This document shows positions 36,080 through 49,200 of a DNA stretch of 64,000 bases, piece after piece. Each line of letters begins with the position of its first letter. The stretch's first letter is position 1. The stretch comes from Tanytarsus gracilentus (taxonomy: Eukaryota > Arthropoda > Insecta > Diptera > Chironomidae). The notes under the pieces are model-generated. The model saw only the letters and a program-made list of their open reading frames with translations. It did not search any database and had not been told where the DNA came from. The position numbers were made by a program, and so were the translations under genes. The DNA lies in assembly GCA_038502055.1 (NCBI GenBank), contig JAXRKN010000026.1, forward strand, positions 558,001 to 622,000, read 5' to 3'.

Positions 36080-39000
36080 TTTGGGGACACAAGACACAAG
36101 GGATGAAAACTTTTTAAAAATTTCAAAAATATATTTTTCTATATTTTAATTTTCAAATAAAGAAAATTAACTGAAAAGAACATAAAATGCTTGTTGAAAA
36201 ATATTATCTTACATATTTTTTTGAGATCATTAACAATTTCAATCCTTGCTGCTTCTCAGATGATGTGAGAGAGTGAAAATATGTTTTTCGATTTATTTTA
36301 GCACCAAAAGACAGAACGCAATTGTGAAACTTGTCATGAAGAAGTATCATCATTTTTTATCGCAATACATTTCTTCTCGAGTGGACTCTTTATTTCATGA
36401 AAAAGAGAAAAGATAAAAAGAACAAAATGTGATGTAATTTATTTTCATTTCTCATCTAATGAAAGTTTTCTCTTGTGCTCGTCCAGTGAAATAAATCAAT
36501 CAACATTTTTTCCTCCTCACTCGACACTCAATCTTCGTTTCACTCGTAATGGGTGTATGATGCAGCTTCATGGTCAGGCAATAATCATTAACCATAGGTT
36601 TTTAATGTTTCCAATTCCGTCTGTTCACACCACATATTTAATAGATGTGCTTTTTTCCCTGTGCTGATGCTGATGCAGTGTCGAAAATGAAAATCTTTTT
36701 TATATGCACCTGGCTATGAAAATTCAATAAAATTTAATCTATGTTATTTACCGCTACTGCCTTTTTTTTGAAAGATGGAAACACTTTCAAAAGATCAATT
36801 TTGTGCAATCCATTGCAATTATAGTGATTTCAAGTTTTTAGATTGAGGTTACAAAATATTGCAATTTTTACAAGAGTTGGTAAACTCAAATAATCTTTTT
36901 TAAATTTATATGCATCAGAAGATTTGACTCAAATATTATATTTTTGACATACAATGATAAATTGTGATTTTTATTATGCGGCACTGCACATGTTAACGGG
37001 TCCAAGAAACTGAAATAACAAAACTGCCTTGATTGATTACCATCAAAACAAAAACAGAGCATAATTATATTTTTTTCTTCTTCTTATAACGACATTTATC
37101 ATCTACCGAAAAAAAAAATCGGAAGCACTGATGATTCGGGTAGAAATGAAGAAATTGAGAAAACTAAATCAGCCGCTAATTTTTCCGCAATTTCGGGCTT
37201 ATAATCGAATAACAATTTCTAGTGCAGTGCTGTGGAAAAATTGCCGACTTCAAACCCCTACGGCTTATGTTTCTTCTCTTTCACCCCCTTTAGAAAACAT
37301 TTCTGTTGTTTTTATTGTTATTTGGAAGCAGTATGCGCTCTTCAGAATTAGGGTGGTAGTGAGCATGTGGCATTTAATTTATTTCAAATAAAAAGAAACA
37401 TGTAACTATTATACTTTGCTTAAAGCATCTCTCTCTCTCATGACGAAAGACTCCCTCGTGCAGAAATTTTTATGACTCTGCATGATCTCTCACTTCATTT
37501 GCGCTCTTCTACCATAAAAATCCCAGCACCTTCACTTCGTCCTCAAGTCCCTCAAGAGATGTTGTAAATATGCATGCCAAAGATGTGAGGGTTGAGTTGA
37601 GTTGGAGGAAAATGTGATTAATAATCGCAAATCCAAGTTAATTAAACATTCTTCTTAGAAATACATTTCTGATTACACACTTGAACTGATTTCATAGTGA
37701 CGAATTTTTTTATATCAAACTATAAAAACAAGGATGTGTAAAACTGTTTTTAATTTTTTTTCCTGATTTTTAAATTTTCTGGTTTAAATTTAAAAATAAT
37801 AAATTCCAACATAAAAGTTTCAATTCTTTAATTTTTTAAAAAAAAATCAATTCAATAAATTTTAAATAAATATTTTTAATGCAACTTTAAAGTGGCTCAA
37901 TACCTTTCATCCCATCATAATCATGAGAACTATCAACTTTTAACATTTTCATACCTTTCATAAACACACATAGGAAATTATTGTAACAATGTTTGAGGGC
38001 ATTCAGGAAAATTTCACCCTTTGTTGTTGTTCCAATACATGCCTTTGTTATGTTACTCCGACTTAAAATAATGATTTTACATTTCAACACCTTTCGGCAA
38101 ATTACAAACAGAATTGTATTTGTGGTTGAAAAATATTTTCTCGATTAATTTTGCATCGAATTTCGGCCTCAAGTGTTTCAAACTCGGGGTGCATTCCGAG
38201 GGGTGGTTTGAAAAATGCAGTTTAAAGCATAATTTATCTTATGATACATCGTGCCATCCCAGAGGGCATTTTGTTGGCACGAAAACATAAATAAATCTAT
38301 GTCTACATACTCGAGGGAGTTTTTGAACTTTAGAATGATTATTTCACTCGTTGAACGCATCTGCTATCAAAAAAAGTTCTCTTCGTTATCATCACAATAT
38401 GTAAACACACGAATTGCAATCCAACTCTATAGGCGTCTTTAAAATTTAATGTTGTGCGATTAAAATTACATTTCGAGAGCGAGAGAAAAATGTTTACATT
38501 TTCAAGTGGTGGATGGAGTGAAGAGAGGAAAACACTTGTTTATATCTTCTCTGTTGACTTTCATAAATGTTTTGCGAACATGAGAAGCATGAAATATAAA
38601 TTTTCAAGTATTTGCTTCAATAATTAAGTAGTATTTGATTTTTCACCCACTTGAACTCTCGCTACGATTGAAATTGTAATGTGAAGTCCTTCAATTTACA
38701 TTGCATGTGCTTATATTTTTTAAAGGACTTAAGGATTCGATTACATTACGCACGCGTTAATTTTTTGATTCGAGAAAATCCAGGAAATATTATCAAATTT
38801 AATCTCGAGATTTAAAAATAAAATTAACTGAAATCATTCCATTAAATTATTTTTGATCTAGAAGCATTTGAAAAATCCAGGAAATTTTTTTTAACTAAAA
38901 TTTATTCTCTCTCACTCAAATCAAACTCCACAGATTAAATACCAAATAAATCAGCGCCGTGTGTCGTGATTATTCAAAATAGTGTAAAAACCATCAATCA

Positions 39001-42000
39001 TATCAAAATGAACATTGCGATGACACAGAAAGCAGCAGCAGCGCAATCACGTTTCGCTCTTATCTCCGATCTGCAGATCAATCAAAACAATGCACGAGTC
39101 ACATCATCACATTTCGAAAAATGGGTGATGGAAATCGAATTAAAGAGAGAACACCACCAGGGGACTCGTTCATTTTCATCCTCAAATGCGACATAAATGA
39201 ACAGCATTGCATTGAAAGGGATTTTAGATATTTTTTTATCTCGTCAAAAGTGTATCGAAGCAAGAGGATTCTTTTTGCCTGCGATACGGATCAGTAATCT
39301 GAGAGCAGATTAGCATTTTCCTCTTTACTTGGTTCCATTCTCATTCGCTCTTTGCTCATAACTTCATATTATTTTCAATCTAAAAATGGCAAGCAGTGCC
39401 AAAACAGAGAGAAAGTACAAGAGAAAATTTATACATCTCGGGTAAGAAGTGAAGATAAGATTTTTTTCTCGGATGAGCATTGTGTCAAGCGAGGGTACTT
39501 TGTTGCCATAATACGAATTTTATTGTTGGTGAAACCAAATTAAATGTTTAGATAACAATTTTTTTCCTCTTCTCTCGAATGAGCAGGAAAATTTAAGGCA
39601 GCATAAAAGTGGGGTTAGAGGATTTTTTTCACTCGTAAGGTTTTGATCAATGTAGCATGTAAAATATGAGATTAGATTTATGCAAAGAGATTTAACTTGA
39701 TATTCTCTCCCTCTTTGAATGCACAAAAAAATCGTTTGAATTTAAAAACAAAAATTAAGTTTTGCATCGAAAATGTTAAGAAAATTTTAAAATTGAAAGG
39801 TCTAAAAAATTTAAATTCTTCACTCCAAAATTTGTTAAATTTCCCAAAAAAAATTTATATTCATGTGCACACATTAAAGACACCAGTCAGTCGAGTGGAA
39901 ATCTTTAGAGCAAAATTGCTATCTCAAGTTTCTCTCTCTCTCGACACACTCATTCATTCATTTATTTCGCTGGAAGTAAGAGCATAATAATAAAAATGAA
40001 TAATAGAATTCAATTTCGTTTTGAATTAATGAAAAGAAGAAGCTCCGAATGAGATGAAAAGAAATGTGAGAGAAAAATTATTGTCTTTTGAGGAGGAAAA
40101 AGTTTGCTGCCGCGCACACACTAAGAAGATTATATTGCGAGTGTGTCGCTAAAGTGTATGAATGGCGTTGCTTAAAGAGGATCAGTTCTCGCTGTGTTAT
40201 AAGCTCTCATTTCACTGAGCAGCTTTCCTTTCAACGCTCATGTTTTCTTTATATTTCGATTATGATTTTCATGAATGACATAACAACTTGACTCGGGTAC
40301 GTCCGTGTGACATAGATGGTGTGTCCTTAAAAGTGCATGCTCACACCGCGGGACACCTTTTGTGTTGGATAATTTCATAATGACACCCACATACACACAC
40401 ACACGTCACTCCTCAGGATGTCGTCTTGGCACAAATGGCAACATTCAACAACTCTTACATGAAAATTGGTCTTGAAAAGATGTTAAATCTGTATCACGGT
40501 TGGTGATCCTTTGTTGAGGACATGATGGGAGGGAAAATTCAGCCCTTGTGACAAATTATAATAATTTTTATGACAGTACATCTGTTACATTTTATGATTA
40601 CCAAAAATTTGTAGCAAATTCATAAACTACACCAAAAATCACCCTTAACGATGAGGGTTCATCATTTTCTTCGCTCTCTAAAGAGGTATCATAAATGTTA
40701 TGAGTGTACGCATCAACCAGTGATGATAACAATAAAATAATATCCCCGAAGAATTGGAGAGAAAAAAATTAAGCTTGTTAACTTATCAACAAATTTATTT
40801 GACATTTGCAAATTTTGACTGAATTTAAACGTTGAGATGGAAAATAAGCGGAAATGTTGAAATTTTAGAAAATATTATTTTAGAAAATTTTCCCCTTTCT
40901 AGTTAGCTTAAAAATCAAGGAAACGATGAGCCTAACATAAACACTCGCATTTGTTTATTTTGTAACAGAATGAACATCTAAATAATTCACTATTCATTAA
41001 TCATAAATGCATGAACATCCCGAGAAAAAAAACAACTTATTCAGGAGTGAGTGAGTTAATGTCAAATTACGTGATGAGATAAATTTTTATCATTATAATT
41101 TGCGGTGGCGACCGAAAAAAAAATATCATCACAAAAAGTAATGGTTATCACGTTAAATGTGTCATTGCGTAGGAACAAAAATATCCTACCACAATTATTA
41201 CTGTAATACTCCCCTCTCATACATAGCGAAACAATCACTGGAAAGGGAAAAAATCGAAATTATAATGAAGTAATTTAAATGCATGATAAAGGTAAAAAAA
41301 TTTGCGAATTCATGATTATTTTTTCTGAATGTTATCCTTTTTTATTCAACGATGAGTTTCGTGTGCTTGTTGGTGAAAATATTTTACCACTCTCATTTTA
41401 TGTGCAAAAGGTAGTTGAGCATAATTTGACCAGTTCATAAATTCGAAACATAAAAAGCGGAAGCTGTGAACAGTGTCGTTAAAATTAAATGCTTATAGTT
41501 TTTCGGGTGTGTCGTAGATACTTTTTATTTTATTTTATTAGGAAAACGTATGAATTTTTATATCAAGAAAAGTAAAATAAAAATTATCAAGGGAAAAGAC
41601 AGAAGGATTAAAATTAAAATATATCTTAATCAACACGGATTAATTTTTTTATCTCTGGATTTAAATTAAAATTTTAAAAATAAAATTAAAATTCGGGTTG
41701 ATGATAATTTTAATTTAAACTTATTTCTTAAAAGATTCTTATTTAAATCCAGTTGTCCTCTCCCCTGAAATTTTCATACGTGAAGTGTCTGGCATGTTTT
41801 GTTGGTGTAAGACTTCAGTTGTTATTTTGATTGCATTTTTATTCGAATGAGAAACTCAAATTGGATTCGCTCATTTCTGATGCTATCAAAAGTCGCTCAA
41901 CGCGAGAGCTCATTTGGATGTTAAGTCTTGATTGTTCGCTTTGCATGCGAGTGTTAAATCGGATTGTGACAAAATCTTCGGAGCATTCAATTTCCATTTA

Positions 42001-42760
42001 GAGGAAAAATAATATATTTTATTTTCCCCGCGAAATTCAGGTTGCAATCGCGCGAGTGAGAAAATTAGATTTTGAATTAGATATTTTCGAATCTACTCAA
42101 TCTAAAATGGAGAATGAGCTTTTGTGCTCGCATGGCGATAGTTGATTGGAAATTTCATATAAACAAATGCAGAAATTGGTTTCTGATTTGAACACACCGC
42201 ACCCGCTCCGTGCTGTTATTCTTTGTCAAATGTCCACACAATCAACACTAAAATTTCTAATTAAGAATTTTAATTGTGCGTCCAACACTTTTTTCACTCA
42301 TTCGTTCCATGTTAACTTTGATAATTGACTACTAATGTGCATTAAATGGACGATGAAACTTACAATTGAGAGCAGCGTCGTAAAAAGTCATGAAAACGAA
42401 ATTATCAAAATTTAGAGAGTGTCAAAATTATCACAACTCGAAAAATAGATGCACACGTGCGACTGATAAAATTTATCAAATTTATTCTTCTTCTTTAATT
42501 GGAGCGTGTAAGTAAACAACTTGATAACGTGTTTTTTTTCTGTCTTATTGCGTCTATAAAGCAATTTATCTCAATTTAAAGTGTTTATGAGAAATTTTTA
42601 AACTGAAACTTAAAGAATAAAAATATTTCTGACTGGACTTGAGAACATAAAAATTTGGATTCTTTTAAAAAAACTTTAAATAGTTTTTTTCACTAATTTA
42701 AATACTTTTAAAAATCCATCTTATGTTCTCAAACGTCAAATGTTCTAAAATAAATTTTAA
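36080..42760. other. Gene-poor AT-rich region
   Basis: No supportable gene was found. Short open frames near 37131, 37887 (minus) and 38966 lack splice partners, conserved motifs or promoter and poly(A) context. A foldback element lies at 41655-41752. Confidence 0.45.
41655..41752. repeat. AT-rich foldback element 2
   Basis: Terminal arms CTGGATTTAAAT (41655-41666) and ATTTAAATCCAG (41741-41752) are exact reverse complements. A second internal pair, AAATTAAAATT and AATTTTAATTT, lies nested near the centre. It has no coding capacity. Confidence 0.75.
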
Positions 42761-42767
42761 AGCACAA

Positions 42768-42773
42768 TTTATT
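42768..42773 (-). terminator. Poly(A) signal of the 119-residue gene
   Basis: The reverse complement reads AATAAA, 36 bases after the minus-strand stop codon. Confidence 0.6.
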
Positions 42774-42808
42774 TAATTCAAAATTCTCCATTCTAAAAAA
42801 CAACAAGA

Positions 42809-43168
42809 TTACTTATCAACTAAGTTTTGGATGTAATCCCCAAGAGCTTTGAATTTTCCATCCGGAAAACTTTGAAGTAATTCCACATCAAAATGACGGA
42901 CCATAATTTTGGTTCCATCATTACCGGTTCGATATGTAAGGGAGTTTATGTAAGCTGGTCCTTCAAATTCAAGTTCACTCAACATCTCCTCCTGTGATCT
43001 TCCAAAAATCTCAAAAAACTTATCGACAAGTGTTTTGTCTCCAGTTTCTTCGATCTCTTTACGAATACGCTCAAAGTTATCTTCGATTTCAACTTCATCG
43101 GCGTCAGGCTTTAGACGGTCTTCTCTAAATCGGTTAATTAAATAAACAAGAGTTTTTAATTTTTCCAT
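42809..43168 (-). CDS. Intronless 119-residue acidic protein, unknown function
   Basis: The ATG at 43168-43166 opens 119 codons to TAA at 42811-42809. The protein is acidic in its first half (DADEVEIEDNFERIRKEIEE) and shows no signal peptide, membrane helix or repeat, so a soluble intracellular protein is likely. Codon use is even and unlike the flanking AT-rich DNA. The transcription unit looks complete. A TATA-like run sits near 43230-43222, an initiator-like TTCAGAT puts the start near 43207, giving a leader of about 40 bases, and AATAAA lies at 42773-42768, 36 bases after the stop. I do not recognise the family. A retrocopy or a lineage-restricted gene is possible. Confidence 0.7.
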   Translation of the reverse strand: MEKLKTLVYLINRFREDRLKPDADEVEIEDNFERIRKEIEETGDKTLVDKFFEIFGRSQEEMLSELEFEGPAYINSLTYRTGNDGTKIMVRHFDVELLQSFPDGKFKALGDYIQNLVDK

Positions 43169-43203
43169 GATGAAAGGTCTTGACAGTCGGAGTTGAAAAT
43201 ATA

Positions 43204-43230
43204 ATCTGAACAGTTGTTTGTATTATATAT
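43204..43230 (-). promoter_or_regulatory. TATA and Inr-like promoter of the 119-residue gene
   Basis: Read on the minus strand, TATATAAT precedes TTCAGAT by about 20 bases and the ATG follows about 40 bases further on. The TATA-to-start spacing is a little short compared with the usual 30. Confidence 0.4.
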
Positions 43231-43239
43231 TTTGAAGTT

Positions 43240-46200
43240 TATGATAAGAACTCTACTAGGCTGACTACCTGCTTTAAAATTTGATACTAAAATATTTTTG
43301 AAAATTCTAAAATTAAATTTTTTAATGTTTTTTCAGAATTTTATGAAATACTTCAAAAACAAAAAATATTCTGGTTATCCTTAATTTTTTTAACTAAATT
43401 GAAAAAATGAGCGTGTTTTTTTCGTCTCATCAGAATGTGTTAATCATTTTGAAAAAAGTCACAACGTTATGAGCTAAGATTTTTCTCCCCTAGTCGCGCG
43501 AGTCATATTTCGGAAATGTAACCTTATCGTTGAAATTCAGAGCACATTTTTCGGACATCCTGATATCGCGCCTGCACTATAGTTGAAGTGAACTAGGGAA
43601 GGAACTGCGAGTCATTTTAAATCAAAATTCTCTGAATCTAACATCATAATCTTTGCTCTTATTGGGGATGTTGGATGAAAAAAAAATTGTGCACGTGCAT
43701 TAAAATAAAGCTGGAAAATTTTGACACGTGTCGGAGTGCGTGTTTCTAGTTATGTGTGTGTAACAGTGGAAATAAGTGTGCAATCTAATGATTGGGTTTT
43801 CACGACCGGGATAAATTCATTTGTTACGCGGAAGTTGATGTTTATGATTACTTAATAAGATAAAATTAACATTTTATGTGTACACTCACAACTCTTTGCA
43901 TTCGAGAATCTCATTTTTATGTTTTCCTAAGGAATATTTATTGAAGTGCAATTTATATAAAACGCATTCACATTTCTGATGATAAATGATCGTGGAGTTT
44001 TATGCTGAAACAACGAAATATGTATTAAATTTTTATGCAAAGCATGCAATAAATAAAACGTTCAAACGTACAAAATGATAGCACGGTTCTGCCCATTTCC
44101 TTTTTGTAAAATGTATTTTTAATAATTTTTATTCATTCTCGGTGCATTTTTGAATATGATTTAAACATGAATTGCGCGCTTTTAAATTTCAATTTCTAAA
44201 TTATTTTTTGCATGTATTCAACATGTGAACCTTCGATGCTATTTCCTTGAATTTATTGAACTTCCAAGAATGATGAAGCTCAACCGATGCGCCAGCGTCG
44301 TGTCTACGGCTTCAATCAAAATTTCCTCGCAAAAGCAATAAATCAATCAATTTATGACTGAAAATTTTGAATTTCCAGGTAACATCCTCAAAATAACATT
44401 CATCGATTGAATGGAGCATTCGAGAGGAAAATTGACATAGCAATTAAAACGTTTAACTTAATTATATTGGAGCGAGCAGAGAAAGAGAGTTTTTCAAAGT
44501 TCTCGTACTGCCCTCTCGATTAGCATTAATTTGTAGCTCTGATTTTAAATGCATGGGGAGACAAAATTACAGTCTTCTAAATGTGATTTATAGCTACTTA
44601 AGTAGATGGAAAGGTTTTGTTTTTATTTTGGATAAATTTATTTGAGATTTTTGGTTGAAACATAAAAAAGTGAGGTCTTTTTTAAGAATGTCTCTTTGAA
44701 AATTTTAAACGCCAAATCTAAATTTTGAAATGATCAGATAATTTTTTAAACTCTGATATAATTTAAATCTTAGAAGTTAAATCCAGATTTAAATTTTAAT
44801 CTACAATTTTTTATTAGGATTTAAATTTAATGATTGGATTTTAAATTAATTTGTTTCGATTTTAAAATGACATTAAAAATTTATTAATTTTTGCAAACTG
44901 ACTGTTTAAATTTTATTTTATCTCCCAATTAGAGTTGCTTTCATTAAAAATACCTCAAAAATATTATTTTAGTACATTAATGAAATAAAACTTTATTCCC
45001 AACAAAGTGATTCGATTTAACCCTCAAAGTTTAATAAAAATCTGCGATAAAAATTGTCAAAATAAATTGACAGGTTCGTGATAACAGAAGTGTCTTTTTT
45101 AACAGATCGATCTGCTATTTTTCGGACATTTGAGTCATGTCATTTAACTGTCGCTCGTTGCAAATGCTCATTTATGCCACTCATCATGATCAAAGCCAAA
45201 AGTGACAAAAAAGAGAGAGACTGAAACTGAAATTAAGGAGTGTCACATTGATAGTTTTTTTTCGGTGGTTGAGTACAAAAAGAAGAGAAAAATGTGGTTA
45301 TTTAAATGAAGCTGCTACTGAATTTAATATTTTATACTCTGCTCGAGATACTGTCACGATAAAAGTTGAAATTGTTTCTCCGATGGGTGAGATTTAAATT
45401 AATTCAACAATAGAAACAAGTTGTAAGCCCAAAACAAATTGACGCGAGAAACTGAAGAGGAAAAAATTTGAATACAATAAAGACATTTTTCATAACACAT
45501 ATACGCACACGGTGCTCTCGAAAAAGAGATATGGATACAAATATTTTTTAAGCTCGTTGTGTGTGCGCTACAGCTAAATTTATTTTCTTTAATTTATGTG
45601 TGAATTTATCGACTGTAATTTGTCATAAAAGAAAGAGATTTTTTAGTCTGCTCTCGCTCGCTCGTTGAGCCATTTGTTTTGGAATATTTTTTTGTTGGTT
45701 TTACCATACGGCACAAATCACAATACATTATTGATGATGACTCATTCATTTATTTATTTTTTAAAAATGTGTTGATTAGTCACAAAGTTTAACTCTCATG
45801 AGAAAAAAATACACATTGAAAACCTTCATGCGCCGCTTTTTTAATTGAATTTTACAATTTTCAGCTTAAATGTTCCTTATCGCACTTTCCTCATATCGCA
45901 AATTATGGAGATCGATTTGCAAGTGAAAAATGTATTTTTTTATATCACCTCAACACTTACGGAGGGATGTCGAGAGTAAATTTTAATTTATTTCTTTTTT
46001 GAAGGCGAGAAAGTTATAAATTTTCCATTACTGCAAGTCGTGTGAAGATGACATTTATCATTGCATACATGTTCATGCTCTCTGACCCTTCAGATAAGAT
46101 ATTAAAAATTGAGAAATGAAGAAAATAATTATTTAAAAATTCTGAAATATTTTATTTGCTTATTTCTTAAAAAAAAGATCGTCAACAATATGTTAACTTT

Positions 46201-49200
46201 TTGTCAAGGAATTAAATTCCTTCCTGAGAGGAAATGCTCATGTCGATAATCGGTCGCCGATCGGCTAAAGGAACATATGAAATTTTCTCCGTGTGATTAT
46301 TGTTTGATGCAGCCAATAATTTGAGCATTATGAAACCTATAATTATGGATTTTTAATGGTTCGCTTATTCACATGTCCGTTTCATATGTGAGCTTAGGGT
46401 CAGAGAATGTGTGGCGTTGAAAATAGAGATATATCAATTCCTCAAAAGCGCATCGAAAATTTAAACAAATGTTTCAATTTACAGAGGAAAAAAACCGATG
46501 ACGCTTGTAAATTTTTACTTTACACGAAATAACTCATGTCAGGTTTTTAGACGATTAACTCTCTCTCACACACACGAGAGTACGTGCGTGATATCGGCAA
46601 GAAATCATCCAATTTTCATCATCAATTATCCAAGCTCAAGCCAATCATCAAAATTGTTTATAAAAATTGACTACACGACACAAAAGTCGCGCTCTCTCTC
46701 TGTTGGTGTGGACAATTACATACAACCGCGCATCTCACGGTGGTGGATGCAGATCAATTTTGTCTTGATCCCGAAAATTATTCAGATAATAATGGCATTA
46801 ATTATGATAATTTTCTATACATGCACATATTGTTTTCTACCAAAGCGAAGTCACGGTAAAAATTGTTTGTATCCATATAATAATTTGATTTAATGACTAT
46901 AATTTTCAAAACTTACATAAAAAAAGAGTATTTTATGAAAATTATTTTGCCTTTATACGGTTGTGTTTTTTTGATTGCATACATTATTGTGAGTGCCGCG
47001 TTCGAGAACCGATCATCATCATTGCATTGATCAGAAAAGGAAGTTATCGATAACTATAGAGTGCATAAGAGGAGAAAAACGGTTGTGATTAGAGAGTGCG
47101 CCTTAGATTGATTTCAACATCAAAATGCTTCCTATGCTGAGGGGCGAATGAGTGCCAGAAGTTACGAAAATTGGCCCGAGGTAATTTCCTAAAGATGTTG
47201 AATTTATTTTAAACGAGTCATGGTCATAAAAAATCTTGAATAGACATAAAAGTTTAAATATTTCTGCAATAAACCTAAGAACCTCCACCGTCTCTATAAA
47301 AATTACACTAGGGTCATATTTATATTTTTTCTAACCTAAAATTTCTTGTAAAAAAATTGTTTTCATAAAAAAAGAAGCAGGTTCATTTTCCAACAAAAAA
47401 AACCATATACACGTCACACACATGATAATCGCACACGAAGGTAAGTCATAATTCTTCTCTACACATTTCTCTTTTTCTTTACGAGACCAAATGATTGTAC
47501 GCTCACTCTCTGCATGTTGAATGAAATTGCTGTTGATAAATCTCACTTCACCTTTTTTTCGAGCGTCTGACAAATTGCCATTGATACAAAAATCTCATGT
47601 CATTTTTTATGGTTTTTCATAAATATTTATTTTGATGTTTCAATCGTAACGATACTGGAGGTGGTCATCAATCTTGTTGGATGATCTTTAAATTGTTGCA
47701 ATGGTTAATTAGAAGCATTCTGATGGCTATGCAAAAACCTTATTTTATTTTTATTTTGAAAAGGAAGTCATTAATTCGCCTTTTGTCAAAATTTAGAGGA
47801 AAAGAAAAAGAAATCAAATGATTTCGAGCTATTAGAGCTCAAGAGAAGTGCATTAAAGTTTCATTCAGAGCGAGTCCATGATGCACACATATAAGAAGCA
47901 AAGAAGAATGAAAATAATTTCTTGCGTTTTGTTTTTTTGATTAATATTTGCGCAAAAAAAAGAGAATTCTTCAAATGCTCGCAGAAAAACAAAGGCATGG
48001 AGAAAGGAAGCTACATAGCCATGGCTAATTTATTCAGTAATTCAATAGGCGTGTACAATACAAATCAAGATGACTTCCATGCTTTGTTCGATGTAATTCA
48101 TTTTCATGCAAACCGAGGCGCAAATATTTAAAGATTTTTATCCTTCACTTGCGATGAAATAATTTTTCTCTTTACTTGCTGGCTGCCGTTGACTGTGCCT
48201 CACCATTTTAAAATTTTTATAAGCAATTCACATTGGCATACTTCAGCATGTACAACATTTTTGTCGTACCACAACCTTTTGCCCTTTGGAAATCGATATT
48301 TTTGTGCCGATCAATGTGTGGAGATAAAGAGAGTCGAGTATGTGAGCAGAATACGAAATGGCAAATGAACGGCAGACGAGATTTCTAAATGGCATCGAGC
48401 TTATAAATCAATGTTCTCTGCTACCTTTAACATTGAGCTGTAATCTCTTATTCAGGATTGTAATGAATATTCAGGCAAAACTTTTTGTATATCCAATGTT
48501 GCATACACATATCGAGCTAGGATAGATGAATCTGCTCCATAAATCCTTGACTTTGAAATCACACATCTCGCATTGATTTAGGGGAAGTAAAAGTGAAAGT
48601 TTTTTTTCTTGTGTTCAGTTAATTTTAAATGAGGTGACTTTGAGTGTGTTTATGGATGTAAAATAGGTGAATATTTTGAGGTAAAATACTTTTTATAAAA
48701 CAAAACAGAAGTAGAAGTGTAATTCAGTATCTGAACTTTTATTGAAACTTATTAAAAATTGCTGGATTAAAAAATTATCAGTTCAACTAAATCTAACCTT
48801 CAAAATATTTTAATCCTAGATTTAATTTTAATCCACCAGCTTTAAAAACTTATAAAACTTGACGTCAAATAATTATAAAAATTACGCTGAAAATGTTCTG
48901 TGGGTAAATTTTTAAAAAATCTTAAATCATTTAAATTAATTTAAAAAAATTAACCGTTAAACTCCGTTGACTCTTGACTCGTGGATTATCATAAATCGAC
49001 ATCAAGCGAAATGTGGTGAAAGGCTTTTTCGAGAAAAACTTCATTAATCATTGATGATTCGAGAGACATCATGACATGTTTGTGATTTAAATCACCTGCT
49101 AAAGTTTAAAGGTCTTTAAATTTCAAACTCATATTTTTTACGATCATACTTTTTTAACTGAAACTACTTTTCCCCCCACAATTCTTTAACCTTGCATGAA

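Noticed and set aside
38966..39196. A 76-codon frame with better composition than its surroundings
   Set aside because: There is no homology I recognise and no promoter, poly(A) or splice context, so I cannot support it as a gene.
46498..46893. A 131-codon open frame with a hydrophobic stretch
   Set aside because: Composition matches the surrounding AT-rich DNA and no family or transcription signals are seen; it is likely chance.
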